Below, in pieces: positions 9,137 to 18,351 of a stretch of DNA of 64,000 nt. Each line of letters starts with the position of its first letter. Positions within the stretch are counted from its first letter, which is position 1. Location: positions 372,001 to 436,000 of the forward strand of contig NZ_JAGHMF010000036.1 of the NCBI RefSeq assembly GCF_017741815.1. Reading direction: 5' to 3'. Below the pieces are notes generated by a model that worked only from the letters and a program-made list of their open reading frames with translations, did not search any database and was not told the origin of the DNA. A program made the position numbers and the translations under genes. The stretch is from Rhizobium sp. 16-488-2b (lineage in GTDB: Bacteria; Pseudomonadota; Alphaproteobacteria; Rhizobiales; Rhizobiaceae).

Positions 9137-10576
9137 TCAGGTCGGGCGGCGACCGCCATGGGGTGCGCGCGTTCGCAAAAATCGCCCCGAAGTCTTGTCG
9201 GCACGCCCTGCGTCCAGCAGCCAGACGCCGCAACCCACGAGGAAAAAGAACCAGCAGTATACAGCTGACCAGAAATGAACCGTAGATCCGACAAACACGA
9301 AACTGGCCATACAGATCAGATAGGCTCTCAGGTAGGGCTGAAGCGCTGGCGCGACATCCCGTTTGCGGGCCAAGGCGACACAGATAGACATAATGGAAAT
9401 GAAAATGATGATGAGCGACGGCAAGCCATAGCTCATCGCTGTCATCAGCCAGAAGTTGTCTACCGAGCCGCTGACCATCCACGGCGGGCGGACCCAGTCA
9501 GCCTTTCCTATACCAAACAGTGGATGGTTCATGACGGAAGCCGACCCAAAATCCCAGATGAGAAGACGGTACCAGCCAGTCTGTCGATCGAAGGTGAAGT
9601 GTGAAATGTAGAACTGCACCGGGGTCTGATTGGATCCAAACTCGACCACGAGGTAGCTCACAAGTGCAATCGCCCAAAGCAGCTTCCACTGCCACCAGAA
9701 CCGCCCCAGCGCCCTGCTCCAGATCAATAGCGCCGCCTGCAAGGCGATGCCGGCGATCGGCGCGGAGGACATAGACAGAAATGTCGTCGCGACGACCAGG
9801 CTCACGGAAAGCCAGCGTCCGAAAATCAGCCGCCTCGAAACATCCACCGAAGCCGCCAATGCGACCAGACTCCCGCAGAAGACGCCGAAAAGAATGGAAT
9901 GGCTGAATGGGCCTTGCACGCGATACACGCCCATACGCGGCGGCATTGGCGCCAATTCGACAGTGGGGAACACCTTGCCAAACAGCTCCAGCAGGATCGC
10001 GTGGCCGGTCATCCACTCATAGAGGGCGAAGGGAAGCATTAGCGCAATGAGTTTGACAGCAAACGCCACCATGTTGCTAAAATCCTCGGCATTGCGAATA
10101 TAGCATCGCGCCAGCAGATAAGCGCCCATCCCATCGATGAAATATGACGCGCTCGGCTGCAGCGCCGCTGGAATGCCAGCAGTGATGGTGAGGGCAATAG
10201 CGATCCAAAGGCAATAGAGAAGAACGCCAACATCGGCGGCACGAACTGGACCTGCCTTTCCTGTGAGCCAGGACGCCATCGAGGGCATCAGCGTCATTAT
10301 CAGAACGATGCGGTAGACCGGCAGGTTAACGCCCGCCAAGGGCACCACCCATGGAATGATGAGGCCAATCATGAAGAGCTTCACCGCTGGGTGAAGGCTT
10401 GCCTTTGAATGTTTCGCGCGCTCAGAGGGTACCGCTCTCGGTTGCCGTCGCGATCTAAAGCTCGCAATGTCGTCCCGCTCCGCCTGCTCCTCCAGCTTAC
10501 CGCCGATTTCCTGTACACTGGACAGCGCGCGCCTAGACATAGAGCGGCCCGCCCGCGTCCAGCGCTGTTGCTCCAA
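9137..10576 (-). CDS. O-antigen ligase/polymerase-like membrane protein (Wzy/WaaL type)
   Basis: Predicted to polymerise or ligate surface polysaccharide repeat units on the periplasmic face of the inner membrane. The 479-aa protein has a charged N-terminal tail of about 60 residues followed by some 10 to 12 membrane segments. The stretch YRVQGPFSHSILFG and the later periplasmic loop with MNHPLFGIGKADWV are typical of PF04932-type proteins. The start at a TTG (10576) has GAGG five bases upstream. An ATG at codon 13 is a reasonable alternative. Sequence alone does not separate a Wzy polymerase from a ligase. The presence of a flippase in the same cluster favours a polymerase role. Confidence 0.82.
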   Translation of the reverse strand: MEQQRWTRAGRSMSRRALSSVQEIGGKLEEQAERDDIASFRSRRQPRAVPSERAKHSKASLHPAVKLFMIGLIIPWVVPLAGVNLPVYRIVLIMTLMPSMASWLTGKAGPVRAADVGVLLYCLWIAIALTITAGIPAALQPSASYFIDGMGAYLLARCYIRNAEDFSNMVAFAVKLIALMLPFALYEWMTGHAILLELFGKVFPTVELAPMPPRMGVYRVQGPFSHSILFGVFCGSLVALAASVDVSRRLIFGRWLSVSLVVATTFLSMSSAPIAGIALQAALLIWSRALGRFWWQWKLLWAIALVSYLVVEFGSNQTPVQFYISHFTFDRQTGWYRLLIWDFGSASVMNHPLFGIGKADWVRPPWMVSGSVDNFWLMTAMSYGLPSLIIIFISIMSICVALARKRDVAPALQPYLRAYLICMASFVFVGSTVHFWSAVYCWFFFLVGCGVWLLDAGRADKTSGRFLRTRAPHGGRRPT

Positions 10577-10676
10577 GCTGGCCTCGCACCACCACCTTGT
10601 ACGAGCCGGAAAAATGATCGTGAAGCACGAGCGAAACCGTAGGAATGCAGGGTCGGCGATCAGCCCGTGTCATCCA

Positions 10677-11618
10677 TCAGCTCCTGAGCAGCATGAAATC
10701 GGCACCTTTGAGCAGCGGTCGCAAGGAGCTTGAGAAGGCTGCGCGGTGTGATGGATTGCGCCAGCAGCGTAGTGCCTCACCGGTGGCAACGGCGGCGCGG
10801 AACACCAATGTCGCAAGCATACCGTGGCGCAATGCGTAATAACGGATGCGGTTAGCGGTCTGAAGCGCGAAAAGCTTGGGATTGCGACCGCTGCCTCCAC
10901 CGGCGTGCATAACCTTGGCGCGCGGCTCGTAAAAAACACCGAACCCAGCCTCCCGCACGCGCCGGAGAAAATCGACTTCCTCGCTATACAGGAAGAAAGA
11001 TTCATCCCATTGACCGACTGCCTTGCGGGCCTTCGCCGATACGAGGAGTGCCGAACCGGTCGCCCAGTCGACCAGACCGGACCTGTCATAAGAACTGGCT
11101 TTGGTTATCGTCTCACCCAAACCGAGTCGTCCCGCGATACCACCACCCAAAAGGGCGTCCGCCCAGGCCGTCGTCATCGATGGTTCCCGCCTTAAGCTTG
11201 GATCGACATGCCCCTCTTCGCTATAGTTCGTGGGCACAACGACACCCACGGAGGGGTCGGAAAGTCGCTCAAGTAGCGGCATTGCCGCACCGGCATAGAG
11301 ACGCAAATCAGGATTAAGGACGAGAATGGCGCGATCGTCGTCCACGGTCGCGACGGCGGCGTTGATTGCAGCAGCATAACCCGCATTGCGTCCCATGCGG
11401 ATCACTCTCGGGCCGACGGGATGCGCTTCAGCCAACTCTGCCGATCCGTCATGAGAGGCGTTATCCGCGATAACGATTTCAAAATCGTCCACTCCCTCCA
11501 AGCCGGAGGGGATCGAATCGAGAAGCGGAAGCAGAGCGTCGGCACTGTTGTACGTCACGATCACCACAGCCAAACCAGTCTGGCCGTCTTGCTGATCTCC
11601 GTGTGTTTCGCCTGACAT
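10677..11618 (-). CDS. Family 2 glycosyltransferase (rhamnosyltransferase-like)
   Basis: A 313-aa soluble or peripheral GT-A transferase. It opens with VVIVTYNSADALLPLLDSI, continues with IVIADNASHDGS and GRNAGYAAAIN, and has the metal-binding region LVLNPDLRL (an NPD variant of DxD). It then shows DWATGSALLVS and DESFFLYSEEVDFLRRVREAG, which is typical of the GT2 branch that includes rhamnosyltransferases. The ATG at 11618 has GAGGAAGAG upstream. A longer frame from 11681 adds 21 residues without similarity or a ribosome-binding site. It is the last recognised gene of the polysaccharide cluster. The region to the next gene (11619-11990, 372 bp) holds no recognised gene and must contain both promoters. 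Confidence 0.88.
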   Translation of the reverse strand: MSGETHGDQQDGQTGLAVVIVTYNSADALLPLLDSIPSGLEGVDDFEIVIADNASHDGSAELAEAHPVGPRVIRMGRNAGYAAAINAAVATVDDDRAILVLNPDLRLYAGAAMPLLERLSDPSVGVVVPTNYSEEGHVDPSLRREPSMTTAWADALLGGGIAGRLGLGETITKASSYDRSGLVDWATGSALLVSAKARKAVGQWDESFFLYSEEVDFLRRVREAGFGVFYEPRAKVMHAGGGSGRNPKLFALQTANRIRYYALRHGMLATLVFRAAVATGEALRCWRNPSHRAAFSSSLRPLLKGADFMLLRS

Positions 11619-11990
11619 GTGTCTCTTCCTCGCCTCATCTATTGTCCTGTGGCGACGTCCGATCTTGTATCCCCCAGCCATCCAAGGGGGGCGCCGTCAC
11701 ATACCACGCTCGTTTTTATTTAGTCATTACGAGCTGCGGGAAGGTAGTTAAACAAAAGTACAATTCGGGCGTAGTAAGGCTTAGCTTGACCTTGCGCACT
11801 ATGCTGCGAAGCAATGGGCTTGAATGAACGCAATTTCCTGGTTCATGCTTGCGAGCGGCTGCATGACGAAATCACGCGTGGATCCTGCAAAGCGCGGCTA
11901 ATGACTTCGTCGGGCAACGGCATCGACAATTCGCCCAAGCCCTTGAACTTACGGCGGGAACCGAATCCTTGCTCGCGGTGTTTCTGCGGT

Positions 11991-13049
11991 ATGGACCAAG
12001 CGATCAACCAACCGGATATCCCTGCCGCAGCATTAGCGTCGTCTCGGCTGGTTTATACCACCGATATAGAGAGCGGGATCACGCGCAAGGCGGGGAAAAA
12101 TGGATTCCTCTACTACGCTCCCGATGGGCGCAGGATCACGGACAGCGCGGAAATTTCGCGGCTGAATGCGCTGGCGATCCCGCCGGCCTATGTCAACGTC
12201 CGCATATCGCTCAATCCGCTCTCGCATCTGCAGGCGATCGGCATCGATGCGCGCGGACGCAGGCAGTATCGTTATCATCCGGAATGGCATTCGGAGCGAG
12301 CCCGCGCCAAGTTCGACCAGCTGCTTGAGTTCGGCGAACGCCTGCCCGACATCCGAGAACGTGTCGATGCCGATCTGCGGGCGCGCGCGCCGACGATGGA
12401 CAAGGCGCTGGCCACCATCGTCTGGATGCTCGACAATCTCTACATCCGCATCGGAAATGCTGCCTATGCAGAGGATAACGGCTCTTTCGGCCTCACGACC
12501 CTGCGGCGGCGGCACGTCAAGATCGACGGCTCCAAGGTGAAGTTCCGCTTCAAGGGGAAGTCCGGGAAGGAGTGGAATCTGGTGCATACGGACCGGCGCA
12601 TTGCGCGTGTTGTCCGCAGCCTGCAGGAATTACCGGGGCAGCAATTGTTTCAGTATGTCTGCGAGGACGGGGCCCGCCGGCAAATATCGTCGCAGGACGT
12701 CAACGAGTATATCCGGGCGGTATCGGGCGCCGAGTTCAGCTCCCGCCAGTTTCGGACATGGGGCGCCACCTGTGCGGCCGTCACTGCCTTCACGCCTTTG
12801 GAAGTCGCCGCCACCGAGGCCGCAATCGCGCGACAGATGAACGAAGTGATCGACGCCATCGCGGCCATGCTCGTCAATACGCGCGCGGTCTGTCGCTCGT
12901 CCTATATCCATCCCGCCGTGTTCGACGAGTTCAAGGCCGGCAGATTGGGCCAGTTGCTGCGCACGAGGCCAACGCGAAGCAAGCGGTTGCTGAAGTGGAT
13001 GGATGCGGAAGAGGCCCGTGTGCTGGGGTGGCTGAAGTCGGTGTCTTGA
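11991..13049 (+). CDS. DNA topoisomerase IB (poxvirus/eukaryote type)
   Basis: Relaxes supercoils through a 3'-phosphotyrosyl intermediate without ATP. From the ATG at 11991 the protein is 352 aa, matching bacterial type IB enzymes. The N-terminal domain contains RQYRYHPEW. The catalytic domain shows TLRRRHVKI, FRFKGKSGKEW and FRTWGAT, and SYIHPAVFDEF carries the likely nucleophile at Tyr305. The open frame extends upstream to 11814, but those 59 residues are low-complexity and lack similarity. The ATG has only a weak ribosome-binding site, so the exact start is uncertain. The gene stands alone between the polysaccharide cluster and the trehalose genes. Confidence 0.9.
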   Translation: MDQAINQPDIPAAALASSRLVYTTDIESGITRKAGKNGFLYYAPDGRRITDSAEISRLNALAIPPAYVNVRISLNPLSHLQAIGIDARGRRQYRYHPEWHSERARAKFDQLLEFGERLPDIRERVDADLRARAPTMDKALATIVWMLDNLYIRIGNAAYAEDNGSFGLTTLRRRHVKIDGSKVKFRFKGKSGKEWNLVHTDRRIARVVRSLQELPGQQLFQYVCEDGARRQISSQDVNEYIRAVSGAEFSSRQFRTWGATCAAVTAFTPLEVAATEAAIARQMNEVIDAIAAMLVNTRAVCRSSYIHPAVFDEFKAGRLGQLLRTRPTRSKRLLKWMDAEEARVLGWLKSVS

Positions 13050-13092
13050 ACCGACGCGCATTCGGGCCGAAGGACTGCCCGACAAAACTTGA

Positions 13093-14871
13093 TCACTCGC
13101 GGCAAACGCTCCAGAAAACTGACCATGGCTGCAGGTTGCTGCCAGATGACGCGCCAAGGCCGAAGATTGCTTCGGCCTCATCCGCCGCCGGGTCCATTGC
13201 AATCGCCTCGTCTCCAAGGTTCGCCCGCAGGCACAACCGGCCGCCGCTCGCCAATGGCCAATCGACCGCTACTGCCGTGAAGCCGGATTCGGCGGCGGTT
13301 TCGCCGCGGCGCATCCCGGCCAGAAGCGGAACGATCTTCTGGTGACGGATCGCAAGCAGCGAGGTGTAGAAGTCGTACATATCGACGCTTTCGGGCTCGG
13401 TGAGATTGGACCAATCGAGCTTGGCCATCTCGAACGTCGATGGTGCGGTCGGGTCCAGCAGGTCATCCGTGTCGAAGCCCGGCAGACGCGAGAGCTCCTC
13501 GCGGCGTCCGTTTCGCACCATTTCGTTCAGGTCTTCATTGAGATCGCAGAAATAGGGGAACGCATCCCGCGCGCCCCATTCCTCGCCCATGAACAACATC
13601 GGTATCTGCGGCGCGAGCAGATAGACGGCCGCCATCGCTTTCATGACGTGAACGGGCTGCGCGGCGATGATCCGGTCACCCATCGCGCGGTTGCCGATCT
13701 GGTCATGGTTCTGGATGAAGGAGACGAAGGCCGTCGGTGGCAGTTCGCTGGTGCTCTTGCCTCTGCTTCCGCCGCGATAGGGCATGTGCTGGCCCTGAAA
13801 CACAAATCCCTCCGCGAGCGAACGCGCAAGCGCTGCGCTATCCTCAGCGTAGTCGGCGTAATAGCCGAAGCGCTCGCCGGTGGCGGCGACATGCAGTGTG
13901 TGGTGGACGTCGTCGTTCCATTGTGCCGTGAACAGGCCTGTTTCGCCGTTACTAGCGCGCTTCAGGAGATCGCTGTCGTTTTCCTCGTTCTCGACGATCA
14001 GGTGGATATGGCGATCGCCGGCGGCTACGCGCACGCGCCGTGCGAGTTCGTGAAGCAGATGTTCCTCGCTGCCGTCACTGATGGCATGAACGGCATCGAG
14101 CCGCAGGCCGTCCAGTCTGAAGACGGTGATCCAGTAGATGGCATTCTGGATGACGAATTCGCGCATCGGCCGCGCCATCGCGCCATCGTAATCGATGCCC
14201 TTTCCCCACGGTGTCTTGTGCCGGTCGGTGAAGATAGGAGCATAGAGCGGAAGATAATTGCCGTCGGGGCCGAAGTGATTGTAGACGACATCCAGGAAGA
14301 CCGAGATCCCGCGTTCGTGGGCAGCATCCACCAGCGCCATCAAATGCTCGGGCCTGCCGTAGCTGCTATCGGGCGCATAGGGCAGCACACCGTCATAGCC
14401 CCAGCCGTAACGTCCCGGAAAATCGGCAACCGGCATGATCTGGATCGCCGTCACACCCAGCCGCGCGAGATGATCTAGGCGTCCGATCGCTGCGAGAAAG
14501 GTGCCCTCCTCGGTGAAGGTGCCGATATGCAATTCGTAGAGTACGGTCTTTTCCCATGGGCGCCCACGCCAGGCTTCTTCCTTCCAATCATAGGTCGCGA
14601 GGTCCTCGACCTCGCTGAACCCATGCACGTCGTGCGGCTGAAAGCGTGAGGCCGGATCGGGCACCTGTAATCCATCAGGCAGAACAAACCGGTAAAGCGC
14701 GCCGGCACCGATGCCTGCGACCTCCAGCTCGTGCCACCCGTCCGCGAGCTGACGCATGGGTTGGGGCTCATGGTCTTCCAGCTTCAGGCGGATGTTGTCG
14801 AGAAGAGGCGCCCAAAGCCGGAAGGTGACACCCCTGTCGGAAATGACGGGTCCGAATTGCAAGTCAGTCAC
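13093..14871 (-). CDS. treZ: Malto-oligosyltrehalose trehalohydrolase
   Basis: Releases trehalose from the maltooligosyltrehalose end made by TreY. The GH13 protein (592 aa from the GTG at 14871) starts with LQFGPVISDRGVTFRLWAP, an early-set N-terminal domain. The barrel motifs include VLYELHIGTFTEEGTF, FLDVVYNHFGPDGNY, GLRLDAVHAI (nucleophile Asp), LIVENEEND (acid Glu) and FIQNHDQIGNRAMGDR. The GTG at 14871 has GAAAGG seven bases upstream. A GTG at 14904 would add 11 residues and has a poorer site. It lies directly downstream of treY (113-bp gap) on the same strand. The two enzymes form the glycogen-to-trehalose route, which serves in osmotic and desiccation protection. The usual partner treX/glgX is not in the window. 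Confidence 0.95.
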   Translation of the reverse strand: MTDLQFGPVISDRGVTFRLWAPLLDNIRLKLEDHEPQPMRQLADGWHELEVAGIGAGALYRFVLPDGLQVPDPASRFQPHDVHGFSEVEDLATYDWKEEAWRGRPWEKTVLYELHIGTFTEEGTFLAAIGRLDHLARLGVTAIQIMPVADFPGRYGWGYDGVLPYAPDSSYGRPEHLMALVDAAHERGISVFLDVVYNHFGPDGNYLPLYAPIFTDRHKTPWGKGIDYDGAMARPMREFVIQNAIYWITVFRLDGLRLDAVHAISDGSEEHLLHELARRVRVAAGDRHIHLIVENEENDSDLLKRASNGETGLFTAQWNDDVHHTLHVAATGERFGYYADYAEDSAALARSLAEGFVFQGQHMPYRGGSRGKSTSELPPTAFVSFIQNHDQIGNRAMGDRIIAAQPVHVMKAMAAVYLLAPQIPMLFMGEEWGARDAFPYFCDLNEDLNEMVRNGRREELSRLPGFDTDDLLDPTAPSTFEMAKLDWSNLTEPESVDMYDFYTSLLAIRHQKIVPLLAGMRRGETAAESGFTAVAVDWPLASGGRLCLRANLGDEAIAMDPAADEAEAIFGLGASSGSNLQPWSVFWSVCRE

Positions 14872-14984
14872 GTGAAGCCTTTCGACAAATATGATTGGCT
14901 GCACTCAACGCAGCCGGGGCCGAAAAGTTCGCGGCGGTCGGAAGGCAGTTTGTCGCGGACGTCTTGTTGGTGGCCTTTGGCTGA

Positions 14985-17450
14985 TTATTTGCCCTCTAGA
15001 AATGCGACCGGTTGTGTTCCCAGCAGCTGCGCGACGCGAACAGATGTCGCAGCGTCGATCGACCGTTCCGTCAGAAGATCACGTTTCGGGCCCCTTAATT
15101 CGACCGGCAGGACGATGGCGGTGTCGCCCCAGAATTCTGGACCGGCATAAAGCCTTCCAGGCTCCAGCTGCCCCAGCATCATGCGCGGTGTCACCGTGAT
15201 GGTGAACGCATCGCCCAGCCGCCGACCGAATGCGACGACATGGCGGCTGCGGCTGCCCGTCACCGACAAAGGTACATAATCTCCCTCGGCAAACAGGGCA
15301 GGTAGGCGCTTGCGTAGATTGAGGCCGATCCGGATGATGCGCTGTTTGAGGGCCGGAACGGTCAGCTCCGAAATCGGCTCCCGCGTTGCCAGCATGCGGG
15401 CCAGCATCTTGGTGTCGATCGGGCGCCGGTTGTCGGGATCGACAAGGCTGAAGTCGCAAGCTTCCGAGCCCTGATAGATATCGGGCACGCCGGGGGCCGT
15501 GAGCTTGATCAGCGTTTGCGACAGGCTGTTCAGGTAGCCTGCGGCCATCACCGGCCGGAGCGTCTCGGCGAAGTCTTCGTGGAAGGTCAGGCTGGCGGAG
15601 GCGGTGAGCGCCGCCGCGTAGCTTTTGACCGCTGCCTCGTATTGTTCGTGCGGCGCATTCCAGTCCGTCACAAGCTTTGCCTCGCGCACTGCCTTCTCGG
15701 CATAGGCGACAAAACGATCCGTCAGGTTTGCAGCAGCGCCATCGCGAAACTCTTCCGGCCATATGCCGGCCAATGCTTGATAGAACATCCATTCGACATT
15801 GGTGTCGGGCGTGAGGCCCGCCGGCAATTCGGTCAGGTGGCTGCGGTTCATGTCCCGCCAGCGCTCCACACCAAGCCGCCACACGTCCGGTTCTTCGCTC
15901 AGCACGTAAAGGCGTGCGCGCGCATCCTCGCCGCGCTTGGTATCGTGCGTGGAGGTGGCCGTGAGACCGTGCGGCTGCAGCTTTGGCCTTTGCTGCATCA
16001 ACTCGTGAAATGCATCGACGCCGCCTGCCGGCCTGTCGGGCTCGCCGCCGACCTCGTTGGCGCCAAGAAGCAAGTTGTGGCGATAAAACAGCGTGTCTTC
16101 CATGGCCTTCGCCATGATGGGGCCGCTCAGTTGCTGAAAGCGTCGCTGGAACTCTTCTGCACGAGGGCCGCCGTCGAGAAGCCCCGCTACCGCGTCCAAC
16201 GCATCGCGGTCTCCGGTTTGCATAGCGGCTTTGTCAACGGCCTGCTCGATCAGCCGGTGATCGCTGTCCGACAATTTTCCGGCGCGGCCATAGGTGCGAT
16301 AGAAGGGAAACGCGACGAGCAGCTCCTTGATCGCGGATGCAAGCCGCTGCTCATCCGTATCGGCCAGAAGCGAATGCGCGATCGCCACCAGCCGGCTCGT
16401 CTCGCCCTCGAAATTGCGCTCGATCATCACCAGTTTCGCCTGGCGCAGGCCGGCGGCGAAATCGGCCGCATCCGGCGAGAGATTGGCATAGGCATGGCCA
16501 AGTTCGCGCGTGCCATCGGGATCGATGAAGAGATTGCTGAGCGCCAAGATGAACTCGTATCCGGTCGTGCCCTCGATCGGCCAGTCGATCGGCAGCGTCT
16601 CGCCATGCCCGACGATCTTCTCGGCGACGATATAGATCTCGGGGCCAACAGCCGCACGCAGGCGGTCGAGATAAGCCGAGGGATCGGCGAGCCCGTCTAT
16701 GTGATCTAGCCGCAGCCCCTGCACGTGGCCGGCGCGCATAAGCTCAAGCACCAGCGCATGACTGTCGGCAAAGACGTGCTCGTCCTCGACCCGCAGCCCG
16801 ACCAACCCGGTGACTTCGAAGAAGCGCCGATAGCTGAGCGTCTTCGCGGCGTCCTGCCAGAATGTCAGCCGCCAGGGTTGCTGGTCATGGACGCTCGATA
16901 TCAGCGACCGATCCTTGAGGTCACCGGATATCCGCGCTGTGCTATCAGGGTTGAGCGGCAATCGGGTCTCGAAATAGCCGAGCGACCAATCGCCGGTTTG
17001 CGGATCGCGTTGCAACTCGAACTCGCCATCGGCGAGCGCCTCATCGAAGCTCTTCCCGAGGGTCGGCAATGTCAGCCGCTGGCTCCAGTCGATGTCAAAA
17101 TGGCCGGCATATTTGCTGTCCACGCCGAACTTCAGAACATCCGCCCACCAGGCATTTTCGGTCGAGGCGGCCATGTGGTTCGGCACGAGATCGAGGATCA
17201 GGCCGAGGCCCTCGGCCTTCAGTGTGGCGCTCAGGCGCTCGAAGCCATCGCGGCCGCCGATCGCCGGGTCGATCTCGTTGCAGTCGGTGACGTCGTAGCC
17301 ATGCGTCGATCTCGAGGTGGCGGTGAAGATCGGCGAGGCATAGAGATGGCTGATGCCGAGCGATTTCAGATAGGGGATGAAATCGATGGCGGTGTCGAAG
17401 GTCATGCCATCTCGAAATTGCAGCCTGTAGGTCGATGTCGGTATGTGCAT
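14985..17450 (-). CDS. treY: Malto-oligosyltrehalose synthase
   Basis: Converts the reducing-end alpha-1,4 bond of maltooligosaccharides into alpha,alpha-1,1, preparing the substrate for TreZ. The 821-aa protein begins PTSTYRLQFRDGMTFDTA, the family hallmark, followed by LGISHLYASPIFTA and LILDLVPNHMA. RLDHIDGLADP carries the nucleophile and IYIVAEKIVGHGE the acid. Near the C-terminus are STHDTKRGEDARAR and PGVPDIYQGSEACDFSLVDPDNRRP. The ATG at 17450 has AGAGG six bases upstream. A longer frame from 17513 lacks both a ribosome-binding site and similarity. It is probably co-transcribed with treZ. Confidence 0.96.
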   Translation of the reverse strand: MHIPTSTYRLQFRDGMTFDTAIDFIPYLKSLGISHLYASPIFTATSRSTHGYDVTDCNEIDPAIGGRDGFERLSATLKAEGLGLILDLVPNHMAASTENAWWADVLKFGVDSKYAGHFDIDWSQRLTLPTLGKSFDEALADGEFELQRDPQTGDWSLGYFETRLPLNPDSTARISGDLKDRSLISSVHDQQPWRLTFWQDAAKTLSYRRFFEVTGLVGLRVEDEHVFADSHALVLELMRAGHVQGLRLDHIDGLADPSAYLDRLRAAVGPEIYIVAEKIVGHGETLPIDWPIEGTTGYEFILALSNLFIDPDGTRELGHAYANLSPDAADFAAGLRQAKLVMIERNFEGETSRLVAIAHSLLADTDEQRLASAIKELLVAFPFYRTYGRAGKLSDSDHRLIEQAVDKAAMQTGDRDALDAVAGLLDGGPRAEEFQRRFQQLSGPIMAKAMEDTLFYRHNLLLGANEVGGEPDRPAGGVDAFHELMQQRPKLQPHGLTATSTHDTKRGEDARARLYVLSEEPDVWRLGVERWRDMNRSHLTELPAGLTPDTNVEWMFYQALAGIWPEEFRDGAAANLTDRFVAYAEKAVREAKLVTDWNAPHEQYEAAVKSYAAALTASASLTFHEDFAETLRPVMAAGYLNSLSQTLIKLTAPGVPDIYQGSEACDFSLVDPDNRRPIDTKMLARMLATREPISELTVPALKQRIIRIGLNLRKRLPALFAEGDYVPLSVTGSRSRHVVAFGRRLGDAFTITVTPRMMLGQLEPGRLYAGPEFWGDTAIVLPVELRGPKRDLLTERSIDAATSVRVAQLLGTQPVAFLEGK

Positions 17451-17535
17451 CTGTCGCCTCTGGTGGGATCGCGACACAGCAACAGCACCAGCGCACCTTT
17501 TGTTCCCCCGCAATTTCCTGATGCCTTTAAGGCAG

Positions 17536-18327
17536 TCAGAATTTCAGCGTGATCAGCAACGGCAGGTGATCGGAGGCGCGCTTTGCCATCGGCGTGGAAA
17601 TGACGTTGGCGGCGCTGACTTTGAGGTCTTGCGATAGAAACACATGATCGATCCGCAGCAGCGGAAATCGCGACGGAAAAGTCGACCTCGGCCGTTCCGC
17701 CGCGCTGAGCTGAGCGTCACGAAACTGGCCGCCCAACATCCTGTAGGCCGGCGATGATGGTCGCGCATTGAGGTCGCCGCAGATGATAGATGGTGCCGCG
17801 TGAAAATCCGGGCTCCCGATCCACTCGTCCGAGAGCAGCGTCCGCACCTGCTTTATGCGGTCGATGTTGCGCAGGCCGAGATGAGTGTTCAGCAAATTGA
17901 GCTTTCGTCCGCCGGCATCCACCTGCGTCCAGATCGCCCCCCGCGTCTCGCCGACCGAGGGCAGGGGGCCGGCCTTCATCAGTCGTGTCGGCAGGGCGGT
18001 CAGGATGGCATCGCCGTATTTCTCTTCCTGCACATGCAGCGCCGGGTGAAAATGGGCCTCCATCTTCAAAAGCGTTGCGATCATCTGCGCCTGATCGACA
18101 CCGCCGGTGCGCTTGCGCCCGACATCCAGCTCCTGCAGCGCGATGATGTCGGCGCCTGATTGCGCGATCACATCGGCGATCCTACCGGGGTCGAGCAGCC
18201 GGTCGGTGCCGATGCAGCTGTGCACATTGTAGGTGAGGATTCTCAGTTCCTGCTGTTCAGCCTGATGTGAAGTGTCTGTCGATACGCTCATCGACAGGGA
18301 ACCCGATTTCGTCCTGTTTCGTTCCAT
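17536..18327 (-). CDS. Endonuclease/exonuclease/phosphatase family protein (YbhP-like)
   Basis: A metal-dependent phosphoesterase of the EEP fold, 263 aa. Visible catalytic motifs are LTYNVHSCIGTD near the start, IIALQELDVG (metal-binding Glu), LLNTHLGL, ICGDLNARP and the C-terminal ASDHLPLL histidine. The true substrate (DNA, RNA or lipid head group) is not readable. It lies head-to-head with the YbhN-like gene at 18352, and a clsB-like gene follows that. The three families are the same as in the E. coli ybhP-ybhO-ybhN group, which suggests a shared membrane-lipid role. The start may be the ATG at 18327 or the one at 18291. Neither has a strong ribosome-binding site. Confidence 0.85.
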   Translation of the reverse strand: MERNRTKSGSLSMSVSTDTSHQAEQQELRILTYNVHSCIGTDRLLDPGRIADVIAQSGADIIALQELDVGRKRTGGVDQAQMIATLLKMEAHFHPALHVQEEKYGDAILTALPTRLMKAGPLPSVGETRGAIWTQVDAGGRKLNLLNTHLGLRNIDRIKQVRTLLSDEWIGSPDFHAAPSIICGDLNARPSSPAYRMLGGQFRDAQLSAAERPRSTFPSRFPLLRIDHVFLSQDLKVSAANVISTPMAKRASDHLPLLITLKF

Positions 18328-18351
18328 TGCTGGAAGATCAATCGGAATGGA

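Noticed and set aside
8767..9294. 175-codon minus-strand frame overlapping the start of the gap after the polymerase gene
   Set aside because: No domain, poor ribosome-binding site, and it overlaps the polymerase coding region in another frame.
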